The notes under the pieces: generated by a model | Told to the model about the DNA's origin: nothing | Seen by the model: the letters and a program-made list of their open reading frames with translations, nothing else | The model's database searches: none | NCBI RefSeq assembly: GCF_963676685.1 | Contig: NC_092349.1 | Location: 84,766,604-84,830,603, forward strand | Direction of reading: 5' to 3' | Length of the DNA: 64,000 bases | Source of the DNA: Mytilus edulis | Lineage: Eukaryota > Mollusca > Bivalvia > Mytilida > Mytilidae | Translations under genes and position numbers: made by a program | Shown here: piece after piece, positions 1 to 12,300 of the stretch | Position numbering within the stretch: position 1 is the first letter of the stretch | Layout of the letters: the number at the start of each line of letters is the position of its first letter

Positions 1-830
1 CGTCAAAACAGACACATCCGCATCATTCATCTCCGGGATCGATTTGTAAACGCGTCACAAACTGAACGACAAACCCACGGAAGACATTACAACAGAATAT
101 CTGCTCAAACAGTTCGTAACCGATTGCGTCAAGTTGGTCTTAGAGCTCGACGTCCATTGAAGGGACCTATCCTTACGCAGCGTCACAGGATGGCGCGACT
201 TCAATGGACACGGGTACGGATTCGATGGAATAGGCAAACATGGAAACAGGTTCTTTTTATCGATGAATCTAAATTCCACTTGAAATTTAGCGACGCCAGA
301 GCCAGGATCTACCGGAGACGCAATGAACGATTTTCTGATGCGTGCGTGCAGGAAACAGATCGGTTTGTTGTTGACAGAATCATGGAATGGGACGGAATTA
401 CCTACTAAGAACGCACCGAGCTCAAAATCATCGTTGGTAACCTAAATGCAACAAGGTATAGGGACGAAATTCTGGCTCCAGTTGTTCCCCCGTTTCTAAG
501 AAGACATCGTTTTAACCACGTTTTTCAGCAGGACAAAGCCCGTTGTCACGTGGCACAAATTTCGATGACCTTTTTGGAGAATAACCATATTCGTGTGTTG
601 CCTTGGCCATCAATGTCTCCAGATTTATCACCAATTGAACATCTTTGGGACGAATTTGGACGACGTATCAGAAATAGTTAAATTCCACCGGAAACGCTAG
701 CCCAGCTCCGAACAGCACTTTTCAGTGAATGGAACAACATCCCTCAAGATTTTATTCGACGTCTTGTTGATTCCATGCGACGGAGGTGTCAGGCGGTCAT
801 AAATGCAAGAGGTGGTCATATAAGGTATTA
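1..830 (+). pseudogene. Tc1-like transposase, degenerate, 5' end outside window
   Basis: The forward frame encodes a Tc1/mariner-type DDE transposase. It reads from a helix-turn-helix-like part (ISAQTVRNRL) through VLFIDESKF with the first catalytic Asp, VFQQDKARCH with the second Asp, and DLSPIEHLWDEF with the third acidic residue, ending GGHIRY-stop near 830. Two in-frame stops break it, a TAA at 406-408 and a TAA near 679, but the frame is otherwise continuous. It is therefore a point-mutated copy rather than a scrambled one. The N-terminus runs off the window. The family call rests on the order and spacing of these motifs, which is characteristic of Tc1. It cannot make an active protein as written. 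Confidence 0.9.
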
Positions 831-1068
831 ACATGTTAACCCGAATTCTGTACTCGTCCTGTTAAAAATGTACAATATTGTTTTGAATAAAGAAAACTTT
901 TTATTGTTCTCTTCAAAATCATGTTAGCTAACTATTCCATTAAATTTTTGTTATCAATTTTTTGTTATAAAAAATTTAAATGATCTTATAAGCATGTAAC
1001 GTTTCTTTTTTTGCCTAGTATATATTCCTTCTTAATAAGTATGTTTATATATGCCTTTTTAAAACGCA

Positions 1069-1226
1069 GCGTCACAGGATGGTGCGACTTCAATGGACAC
1101 GGGTACGGATTCGATGGAATGGCAAACATGGAGACAGGTTCTTTTTACCGATGAATCTAAATTCCACTTGAAATTTAGCGACGCCAGAGCCAGGATCTAC
1201 CGGAGACGCAATGAACGATTTTCTGA
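1069..1226 (+). repeat. Duplicated internal fragment of the Tc1 transposase
   Basis: About 158 bp nearly identical to positions 177-338 (the part spanning QWTRVR to RRNERFSD), differing by a few substitutions and a short indel. It lacks the rest of the element. This is either a second Tc1 copy truncated at both ends or a local segmental duplication. Confidence 0.85.
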
Positions 1227-1439
1227 TTTTCTAATGTTATTGGCGTAAAGGTTTATACGTATTCGGATGTGTCTACTTTTGTGTTTCAAATGTCTGGTTA
1301 TGTAAATGTATTTCAGTTGTTTCCTGTAATTAGTTAATACTTCAGCTTTATCATGTACATCTTTTGAATATTCATTTTATTAAATTTACTGTTTGCAAAA
1401 GTATAAATTACTCTAAATTATAGGGATTTTCTGGTAACT

Positions 1440-2745
1440 TAACGGAAAACCCTTGCCGTTTTTGGCACAACCTTTTTGATCTTTTGGTCCTCGATGCTGT
1501 TCAACTTTGTACTCGTTTCGGCTTTCAAACTTTTGTATCTGTGCGTCACACATAGGTCTTGTGTGGACAAAATACACTTCTGGCGTATTAAAATTTTGAA
1601 CTTGTTGCCTTTTGTTGGCTGTGTTCGTGTGATTCTTTGTCTATTGTGTTCTCCAATTTATTTATATTGTAGTCCTGTGTTGTCATTTTGATGTTATATT
1701 TCACATGGCCATAAAAGTGCGAGGTTTGGCATGCCACAAAACCAGGTTCAACCCACCATTTTTTCCTTTAAAAATGCCCTGTACCAAGTCAGGAATATGG
1801 TCATTGTTATATTATAGTTCGTTTCTGTGTGTATTACATTATAACGTTGTGTCGTTTGTTTTCTCTTATTTTTGAGTGTAAATTCACATTGCGATAAGAC
1901 GTGTCACGGTACTTGTCTATCCCAAATTCATGTATTTGGTTTTGATGTTATATATATATGTTATATTTGTTTTTCTCGTGGGATTTTGTCTATATGTGTT
2001 ACATTTTAGTGTTATGTCGTTGTTCTCCTCTTATATTTAATGCGTTTCCCTCGGTTTTAGTTTGTTATCCCGATTTTGTTTTTTGTCCATGGATTTATGA
2101 GTTTTGAACAGCGGTATACTACTGTTGCCTTTATTATATAGCATTAATTGTTCTAAATGATAAGGATGTTCTTATCCCAAGCTTAACAACATAGCCGCAT
2201 TTGACACAACCTTTTTCAACTTTTAATCTTCAGTGCTGTACAACTTTGTACTTTTTTCACTTTCGATCTTTTATATCTTGGCGTCAATGGTGAGTCTTGT
2301 GTGGACGAGGCGCGTTTTTGGCGTATTGAATTTTAAACCTGATGCTTTTTGTTATCCATTAATCATGTGTTTCTTTGTCTAACACGTTTTCCTATTTATT
2401 TGTATTGTAGTCCTGTAATATTATGTTGTCATTTCAATGTTATATTTAACATTGCCATTAAAGTGCGAGGTTTGGCATGCCACAAAACCAGGTTCAACCC
2501 ACCATTTTTTCCTTTAAAAATGTCCTGTACCAAGTCAGGAATATGGCCATTGTTATATTATAGTTCGTTTCTGTGTGTTTTACATTTTAACGTTGCGTCG
2601 TTTGTTTTCTCTTATCTTTGCTGTGTCGTTGTTCACCTCTTATGTTTGGTGCGTTTCCCTCAGTTCTAGTTTGTTACCCCGATTTAGTTTTTTGTCCATG
2701 GATTTATGAGTTTGAACAGCGGTATATTACTGTTGCCTTTATTTA
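1440..2745 (+). repeat. Two direct copies of a ~600-700 bp dispersed repeat
   Basis: Copy 1 (about 1,440-2,140) and copy 2 (about 2,180-2,745) share long blocks in the same order. These include the 'gagtcttgtgtggac..' block, the block beginning 'gtgcgaggtttggcatgcc' at 1,710 and 2,463, and the block ending 'tttttgtccatggattta'. Copy 1 carries extra sequence near 1,880-2,000. The short open frames here (for example 1,476-1,691 and 2,349-2,669) lie in the repeat and look non-coding. The family resembles repeats common in Mytilus; that is recollection, not a search result. Confidence 0.8.
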
Positions 2746-2754
2746 ACGTTTTTT

Positions 2755-2955
2755 TTAACTTTTAAGGTGAATATCGACATTTTTGAGGTTTGTAAAGAAT
2801 ATTACTATAAAAGATTGGTAGTAAAATAACTGAACGTATAATAAGTTCGCATGTTGATTTTTTTTACGAATGATGTCCTTATTCCGAAAGATTAGTAAAT
2901 GTGTTGACTAGTTTTAGATATCGAAAACCCTGTGTGATTTTTAGAAAAGTGTAGA
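2755..2955 (+). repeat. Dispersed repeat shared with 25,378-25,575
   Basis: The segment with 'aaggtgaatatcgacattttt', 'gactagttttagatatcgaaa' and 'ccctgtgtgatttt' recurs in diverged form at 25,378-25,575 in the same orientation and order. No coding potential is seen. Confidence 0.6.
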
Positions 2956-3204
2956 TTAAATAAAATATAAAATAGGGGAAACATAGTGAAACAAGTTACT
3001 TTATTTATGGTCAACAGCTTTTCTGTAGTTGTAAACCATATCCTAAATTCAACTGTATTACTTCCAAAGAAATTTCCAGTACTTCAACTTGTACTAATGT
3101 CTAACAAAAATATTTATTAAATGACAAAATCCTCGATCAATGTTTATGCACGAAATTATTAGAGGAAAACCCAATCACATGACACGCTTATCATAAAAAG
3201 GTAA

Positions 3205-3300
3205 AAAACACGTTATAAATTCCATGCGTCTAAAGCGCATTTCTGTATTGACGTTCATCAGGAAGACTTAACGCAGATTATTAAGTAGCCAAGGATACAC
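3205..3300 (+). repeat. Short dispersed repeat shared with 16,840-16,960
   Basis: The 'aaagcgcatttctgtattgac..ttcatcaggaa' block matches a diverged copy at 16,855-16,905. Both follow an 'aacacgtt' sequence. Nothing else is recognisable between about 2,955 and 3,670. Confidence 0.5.
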
Positions 3301-3671
3301 AAGAACCGCAAATGTTGAAAAGCTGTATGATCAGAAAAACACTCAACATAAAACAAAATCAATATTAGGTCAATTTTGGGGAATTTTATATGCAACTTCA
3401 TTTAGAAATTTATATTAATATAAGTCGAAATAGATAAAAACTTGTTGTATTTGTGGAGTTGTTTGTTCTATGTTTGACTGGATAAGTTAGATATCTAAGA
3501 AGTATAAGTTAACACTTCCATAATGTAACCATTTTATAGAAGGAAAAAAATAAAAGAAAATCATAATTTCATGCACACGTATATGAAATACAATCATGTC
3601 CTAACCATTTTTCTCAAAGTCAAAATAATTGGTTTGTTGAGCGTACTGTCTTTTCTTGACATAAAAAACTT

Positions 3672-6319
3672 TTATGAGGAACTTATTCTTTTAAGAATAT
3701 CTTTCAACGGAGTCACTACCGTCATTCCTCCACAGAATGCGATAGCCATTCCAATACAGCCATTTTTGTTATATGGATGTTGTACAATATAAATGCATGT
3801 CCCTGAATCACCAGGCTGTAGTCCTAAATTGATGGTTATTTGATTGTACATGCGAAATATTCTCTTGTCATTCAAGAAGCCCGTTGAAAGTTGCATATGA
3901 GCTTGTGAATTTATCCAAAGTGGTTGAAAAACATTTCCATTAACTACAGTTGCAGTTTGTCCTGTACTTGAAAACAAGATGTCTACATCAGTTTGTTTAG
4001 GAAATTGTACATTTTCCTCTAATTTGGTCATAGATCCAGCTCCTACAACTTTATCTGTTTGTTGTGGGATACAAAAATCTTCGTGATCCAAACAATTATC
4101 ATTTAAAAACGGACTTGATAAACCTGAAATTAAACACACAATAATTCGTTTCAGATTTATATTATACTTTTTGTATAGACAAATCATGTTGAATATTATA
4201 ACAGAATATAAATAGCACTGAGACGGTGCTAAAGCAGATCGGTACTCCAAGAAAAAATTGTCAACCGCTGCTTAGCCAAGGTTGACAATGCATTTTTGAG
4301 GAGTGCCAATCTACTCTTTCACTCTCGCAGCTATTTGCTATTTAAATTATTATACTGAATGTCCTATCATTATTGTCCTTTACAGATAAATTTTATTTAA
4401 AATTACTTGCTATGACGTCACGTACATAAAATGTTGCGGGTATTTGTAAAATCAACAAAAGTAACACAATATGGTTTTTTTTTTATTTTGACAGTCAAAT
4501 AATAGAATAAAGTAAAATCACAAAAATACTGAACTTAGAGGAAAATCAATTCGGAAAGTCCACAATCACATGGCAAAATCAAATAACAAAACGCATCAAA
4601 ACGAATGGACAAGAACTGTCATATTCCTGACTTGATACAGACATTTTCAAATGTAGAAAATGGTGGATTAAACCGCTTTATTAAATACGGATGGTTGTTA
4701 TGTAAAAGATGTCATTGTTTATTACTTTGAATTTGAAATTTAATCGACAGTAATAACAGAACATTCAGTACAATAAATTAAATAACACATATCTGAGAGG
4801 GTGATAGAGCAGATTGGTACCCCTCGAAAAGACATTGTCAACCAGTTTAATAAAACAAAATACTTAACACATGAAATAATTGGACCTATAGTTGTAAATG
4901 TCTGTGTCAAGTTGGTCTCTTGTGGACAGTTGTCTCATTGGCAATCATACCACATCTTCTTTTTAATATCATGTGTTTAAATGCCTCGCTTTCTCGAGCA
5001 ATACAAACCATTTTGTTATTTCAATTTCATTTTATCTTCCGGTATCATTAGAAAACGAATGCAAGAAAAAAATTAAGAAACGCAAAGTATTACAAAATCT
5101 GTAAATAACCTTTGCATAAAAAAGATATTTGAAAGCAACTACATATACATACCTAGTTTTCGAAAATGACAGGCATTACCATAACGATCCAAAATAAAAT
5201 CATTTTGGTCAAAAGTTGCATTGTTTTGCATCAGCACTAGAGCTGCATCAATACTTGTTTTCAGTCTGTCATCATGATCAAATGTTCTCCAAATAACTTT
5301 GCCACAGTCTACAAGTCCTTGTGCCGAATGGCAAAAAGCTTTAGCACCAGGAAGTCGAGAAAAGTCGTAAGATGACGACAAAAGGGTCTGTAAATCGTAC
5401 ATAACATGAGCACAAGTTAAAAAGCAATCAAAATCCAAATACTTTACAAATCCCCCTAACGTTCCAATGCTTGTCTGTGGTCCTATCTTTTCTCCAATGC
5501 GTAATTTTGTAATAAAACTAATGTTACCTTCGATGATATCTGTTGGAATGCCAAGAATGGAAGTTGGAAAATGATCTTCTCCTAACGGAATGATTCCTTT
5601 CTTTTTACAATAAAGATGAATACATATTCTCTCCTGTACGGCATGCACTTTATAAAACGATTTTGACATCAAGACTGATGGACATATCAAAGTAATGTTT
5701 GAATGACGATTGAAAATATTTTCTACGCTATTTGTAGGCAATTTCACCTTTAAGGAGTATGCATTTGTGTATTTGGATGAAAGTATGTTGGAGATTGTAA
5801 CGGCTTCTGAATCATCTGAATTTGATAAGTCGGGATTTACTTCTTCAATTGTAAATCCATAATATGTATCGGGTTTTTCTTTAATAGCCGTACGAGTTAA
5901 AATTATGATAACTCTTTCATTCGTGCAGAATGAACAATCTAAAACAAGAGATCCTCGACATGAACAACGTATACCTGGGAAAATGTCTGTTGCATCTTTA
6001 AGTTGATTTGCAAATTTAACAAAGAATTCCCTTGTCATATACCATGCTATTGCTTTTGCTATATCTTTATCATTTTTCTCAATGGCAATATCGAGCGTTC
6101 CCTTCATATCATCAACAGTCATATCATTTTCTTTCATATGAGCTATCACCCATCTTAACAAAATGTGATATCTATTTGTCGATGCCTCAGTCAGTATATT
6201 TTGCATTAAAAGTCTGTCTTCGCAATGCTTCTTTGACTTGTTTGAATAAATTCGCTCAAACTCGGATAATATGTTCTCCTTACTCTGGAATGAACTGATA
6301 TTGGAATCCAGAATATGTT
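3672..6319 (-). CDS. Trypsin-like serine peptidase, two spliced C-terminal exons
   Basis: Two minus-strand exons, 6,319-5,153 and 4,123-3,672, join across a 1,029 bp intron with donor CTAG|GTATGT and acceptor TTTCAG|GT. Both sides are phase 1, so the frame continues as RKL-G-LSSP. The acceptor ATTATAG at 6,322-6,320 marks the upstream exon edge, also phase 1, so more exons lie 5'. The protein ends KRISSS-stop. A chymotrypsin-fold protease is indicated by TCAHVM (catalytic His), SIDAALVLM (Asp) and QPGDSGTCIY (Ser), in the right order. Before it lie about 110 mostly helical residues (possibly ankyrin-like: TLDIAIEKNDKDIAKAI) and a CSC..CSFC cysteine cluster. The substrate is unknown. The annotated frame can be extended 10 nt upstream to a GTG, but that is not a plausible start. 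Confidence 0.88.
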
Positions 6320-9300
6320 CTATAATCACAACAAAAACATTATTTAAATCATATTAACTTTGCACAAGTGGGTATTACATTTTATTCATTTCTGTATTAA
6401 ATTATATCAGGAATAGGCGATAATTATGTTCAAGCCTAAAGACTTGATTTGAATTTTTACAAAGTTCATTACAGTTGGGATCATTAAAATCCCTTTCAAA
6501 CACTTTGATTTACATATTTGAATGAAAACAGGGCAGAAAATATAACTACATGTATAAGTTTAGGATTAATCATTCTCATAAAGGGGTTTTTTGGGGGGCA
6601 TAAAGAGCTGAAGTTTATTATATTAAAGGTATATGAATTACTCTATTTCTACACTTTTATCGTTATGACAGATGCGTTAATTTTTAAAGGGCGCAAACAA
6701 ACACGATGATGCTAAGCTCCGCGTAATTCATCGTACCCGCTAAATATGGACGCATTTCCCGATCACCGTGGTTTAACATAATCAAGTTTTCCTAAATTCT
6801 GAAAAAAATCCTTTTTATGTACTTAAATTTCGCAGGGAATCTGACCTTAACCCCTAGGTCGTGAATTTACAGAGATAAATTTCTTGGCGGATTTTTTTTC
6901 TAGTTTGAGTAACACGACTGGTGTCACATATGGAATAAGAATAGTTGACCATCTCGTGTTACAAATGAGAATGGAACTACTCAATTTCATTTACTTGCCT
7001 AATCTTTCATTCTTTCTGTAGTATGCCTGTAAATATCTGTATTTTATTTCCAGTCTTTCATCTATTATACAATGAATATCAATATTGTCACAAGTCATGT
7101 TCAGCTGGTAGAACCAATCTGTAAAATAATGATTGACATAGATTTGAAGAAGACTAAAATAGAGCCTAAAAGGAGCATATGTTGCTCACTTGATTGGAAT
7201 GTGATAAATTATATCACTTAAACTGTTTTTGTTGCGGATCATTTTTTTACAGCTACTGTCTACTATAGGTTTTTTTATTCCAAAAATGCAAAATAGTAAA
7301 ACACACCATCCTTTAACATGTTAAAGCACAAAACTTCCTACAGAAAAAAATAACAATTTCAACTATGTGATTTATTTATAAATAATACTTCTTTTGCACT
7401 AACAACAAACAAATAAGAATCACTCAATAATGTAGTCAAGTTAGGACATACACTTTGTTGACATCATAGTAGATCTTTTCCTGCTACTCATTTACGTTTG
7501 TATAAGTTAGAGGTATAGGTTGTCTTAATCATATATACACAATATTCAGAAATTTATTTCCAAGTCATCTGTTTTGATTCAAGCTCCAAATATGAGTCTT
7601 GTGTAAACGTTAATTCGGCGTTTTAAATTATATCCCCAGCATGTTTGATAAGATTTTATTCTATATAAAGGCCTTTTTTTTTACTAATTTTGGTAATTTA
7701 AAATACTGCGTATGTTTTCTACAACCTAAACGTAGACTTGAGAAGCTGTAATACAGTAATTGTTTGTAAAGAATATGCCACCATTGATATTGACACTTAC
7801 AGAAAACAGTCATGATGGAAAAGTGTTTAACATAATTGGACGTATTTTTAGAAAAAAAAATCATGTAATGCATAACTTAGCTTAGAATGCAGTCCTTTGG
7901 TGTTTTTCTGAAAGCATGTTAACCTTTCAGGGTAGACATTTAGAACACTCACTTACATTTATAGTTATACTCTTCCTTTTTCGATGAAGACACCATATCT
8001 ATAAATGCATAAAACGTTAAAAACAACAATTATCACACCGTTAATTGATATTCACAACGACTATTCTCAAACAATTAATTTGAGGAATACAATTTCTCAA
8101 GGTTTCTGGAACATAATACTAGTTTTTTGTTACACTGTTATAGTACTTCACGAGCATATTCGAAATTGGGAGGAGTAAAGCCTGGTCTTTAAAATCATTT
8201 TTACATATTTTCTCCCGGTAACTGTAATTTCGGAGAAATTTCGGAAGTAGGATATACTGTATTCCATTTGTTTTCTCAACAGATTGTGCATCAGGCGTAC
8301 CAAATGATATAAAACATTTTTCTTTTTGTTTTAGTTTTATAACAACTATATTGATGCAAATTCGACTCCGATGGTTATGTACTTTTCGTTTTGAATTTTC
8401 CTCGGAGTTCAGTATTTTTGAGATTTTACTTTTTTATAACGACTAGCCTAGAAGCCGGCATCTACGTTAACAAGACAAATCACAGATTCGTTTTCCTTGA
8501 ATTTATTGTTGATCAAATGTTGAAATATTCAGTCTTTTGATTACCAATGCATAGAATGTTATAGCCGATTTAAGAAAGCTTTTCAGACATCGGTTTTTCA
8601 ATTTTTCTGAAATGTATCTTATTTGGCTTTTAAAGTTTTGTTTGTTTTCTACCTTTGATGGATACAGGATGATGTGGTATGACTCCGTATGAGTGACACT
8701 GAACAGCAATCTATACATGAGCCTTGTTTTGACAAAACAACTTCCTGTGGCTTGCATTCATAAATAGTTGATTGGTATATTTTGTGATTTCATACAGCTT
8801 TTTATTTAACATTTGTAAGTACTTTTAGTTAGTTTCCAGCGCAGAACTACTTCATATATGTGCTCAATCTAACATTACACATGTTACATGCATATATGTC
8901 ATACGCTTATTATTCTTAAAGAATGTGCGACCTTTGAAAACGGTACTTAGCCCAACATGAATTTATTCTAAGATATTTTGCCCAACCGAACTGCTAGTAT
9001 TTTGAAAAAATAAAATTAATGCATGAGCGTTTTAATAACGCAGACTTTCTTTTCTTCTTAAGAAGTATTAGCCTGTAAAAGTAAATGAACAGAGTAAATT
9101 AACTTTCACTTACGTTTATATACACGCCTTTCTTTGTCCGATGATGTCAGCATTCTAACAACTATAAAATAACATAAATTCCATGCATAACATTGCTTTC
9201 ATCAAAACGTGATAGTTATAAAGACCAAGTCACCACAATTAACTTGATAAATAAAGGTTATGTAACTCATTTTGTGTTGTATATTTCTAGATCACTTATT

Positions 9301-12300
9301 CACTAAAGTTACGTTAAATTTTATCTTACAAGTCATTAAAAACATATCCGTACCCGTTTTATAAAAAAATGTGTATCGTCTTTGTCCAGAATCACATAGA
9401 TCGGCTTTTAATGCCATTTTTATTTTTTTGAAATGTTTGAGCTTTTCGTTTTGCCATTTGATTAGAGGCTTTCCTTTTTGAAATTTCAGCATTTTTATTC
9501 GTATAATGTTCATTTGTCTCTATTTGAAATGTATAAACATATTAAAAATGTAGTGATTTTAGTAAATTTATCAGTTTTAATGATGTTGTGCGTATAGTAG
9601 GGTGCCCAATTAACAAATTTAACCGATTTGCCCTAACGGAATAACACATGGCTATATTTTATATCATTGGAAAGAGGAGAACAAACCTCATCGAAATATC
9701 GCTGTCGTCGTTGTCCGCCGTGGTCACATTTTTTAGAAATCAGGGTCAAAGGTCAAGTAAAATTTCTATTTATAAAAATATCTTTTGTATCTACATTTAG
9801 AACTTATTTTATATCGCAAAAGATGACTTGAGATTGACTTTTTTGCATATAGTGTGCAAATTCGAAATTTTCAAACAGCTGTTAAATAAAAGTGACCTTG
9901 ACCTTTTTCAATTATTAAATTTGAATTTTTTTGTATTCAATTCATTACAAGTAAGATCTAAAGATGTTTTTTAGATCTTAACTTTAATAATTTGTTTAAA
10001 ACAAAATATGTTTTTTCGTCTTTTGGTAGTAAGATGTTTGTCAATTTCTAGGTAAGTATCAAATTTCTGTTGTAGGGTGTGAAAGATTATATATAAATGA
10101 TTTGTTTCGAAATTTGTGTAACATTAACGTCAAAATTGGTTGAATATAAAGCTCTCTGTATAGTTTTGCTTTACAGAAGTGAAAATTAATGCAAACGAAG
10201 AAAAAGGGGGGTTAAAGTTATGAAAACAAATTGTTTATTAAAACAGGTAAAACACCCCATCCTACATATACAGATGACTAAATGAGCAACAATTGGCTTT
10301 GATGTTTTTAAGTATTCCAAAAATATGATAAGAGAGAGGGTTATGTACAGCACAGAAGTATTTTGACATATGTCATTTGTCTGACATGATATGACATCTG
10401 ATCTTCGAGATAGACAGGAACAAGTCATTCTTCTTTTCCCATCCTAACTGAAGAGGAGAATGAGGGGAAGTTTTGCTATATAGGAAGACATCAAATTTAT
10501 TTCTGGAGTGAAGCTCTTATTACATATTGTTTAAAAGTAGATGCAAAAGGAGAAGTTTGACAAGGGATAAATTTTTAATATAAAATTGAGTATGGAAATG
10601 GGGAGTGTATCAAAAAGACAGCAACCCGACCATAGAACAGACAGTTTTAGCCAATTTTACGCTCAATTTGTTTAGGTCACAATGATCTATTTTGAGTTTT
10701 GACTTGAGATCATTCATCGTTACAGCAAGATCTCGAGCTGCATCTATAGATTCATCGATGTCACAATTAGAAAGGTTTGACAAAACGGTGAAATCATTTG
10801 GGTTGTCCTTCAAGACTAAAAAACAGTGCGCTTACCAATCCTAAACAGGGATGACGTTGTAGCGCATCATGTTACAGCATGTGTGGCTGGTAGAATGTTA
10901 CAGATGGCAAACCCGAGACTTTTACATATAACGTGGACAGGTATGTATATAGCGGCGAAAATCTTGTGTGCAAGTTATGGTGCCTGTTTGAAACCATAGC
11001 TCATGCTTGTGTTGCATGGAGGGAAAGTGATGAACGAATAAGATCAGAACATATTTATCTTGTGACTTTATTATTATCCTACCCTTGATGCCTTTCACGC
11101 TGAACTCTTTGTCTACATGAATAGCATTTAAAATCATGCGGGTATCTACTCCATCGGACGTATATAATAATTCTTAAAATTGAATACTCAATCTGGGCAG
11201 ATTTAGGGTCCTTGGAAGTGCTAGCTAGATAAATGACTTCCTTTTGTGTCATAGTAACTGTTGATCTTCCATGATGCTGAACAATGAAATCGCCAAGAAA
11301 TGGCCTGCTGGTTCTCACTGACTAAAAGAAACCTTTTCCAATCAGAAATTTGACGACCTTCTATGTATGACCTGACACACGTTTACAGACGAACAGGAAC
11401 TTGATTCAGCTTTAAAATAACTGCAGTTGTGTCTGCTAGTGTAAGATTTATGTAAGAATGGTGGTACAATATTTTGTAATCATTAGGACGAAGATGGTCT
11501 AGGTCTGAAGCATCATGCAATATACTAAAATATACATGATCTTTCCGTCCTTCAAGAGCCTCGATAAAGCTTTTGTTTATGCTATTTCTCGCAAATTAAG
11601 TGATTCATTAGAAGAACCCGGACATATAACACACTCCTCCCGTTGTATTTCATTCCAACTTTAAATAGTTTAGGGCTTGATGGGCATTGTTTAACATCAC
11701 TGAGCATGTGTGCCATATTCCGGGTCTGAAACGTGACCGAAGGATTTGATTTGTATATTACAATTATAACAAAACTATCAATTAAAAAAAAAAATTAAAG
11801 TTATGAAAACCAACAAAATTAATATTTCCAAAAACAAAACACGGATATTCAAAGTAACTTCAGGGGCGGATGCAGGAATTTTCGAAAGGGGGGGTGCTAA
11901 CCCAGGGCACCCAGGGCAAAGGGGGGGTGCAAAACATATGTCCCGATACAAATGCATTGATCGGCAAAAATAAAGGGGGGTGCGCACCCCCGGAACCCCC
12001 CCCCCCCCCCCCCCCTGGATCCGCCACTGGTAACTTGACTATTCAAAACATACAAATCGACTATACAACAGGCCAAAAAAGAGAAATGAAGTTAGTGACA
12101 ATTGTCCTAGTTAATGACCTGATAGTGTAAGCTACAAACGATTAACGGGGCGAGAAAAGGCGTGTTTGAATCAAGGCAGAATTATCACTAAATTTGTGTT
12201 TTAAATTGCTATTTTCTTCACACCGATTAACATAACACGAAAGATATTTGGCACACATATAAACCATGTCTTATTGATGCAATCAGAGTAAAAATCCCAT

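Noticed and set aside
6330..6340. GTG at 6,329 as the start of a 396-residue protein
   Set aside because: GTG is not a credible animal start. The adjacent ATTATAG|AA acceptor shows that this is an internal exon edge.
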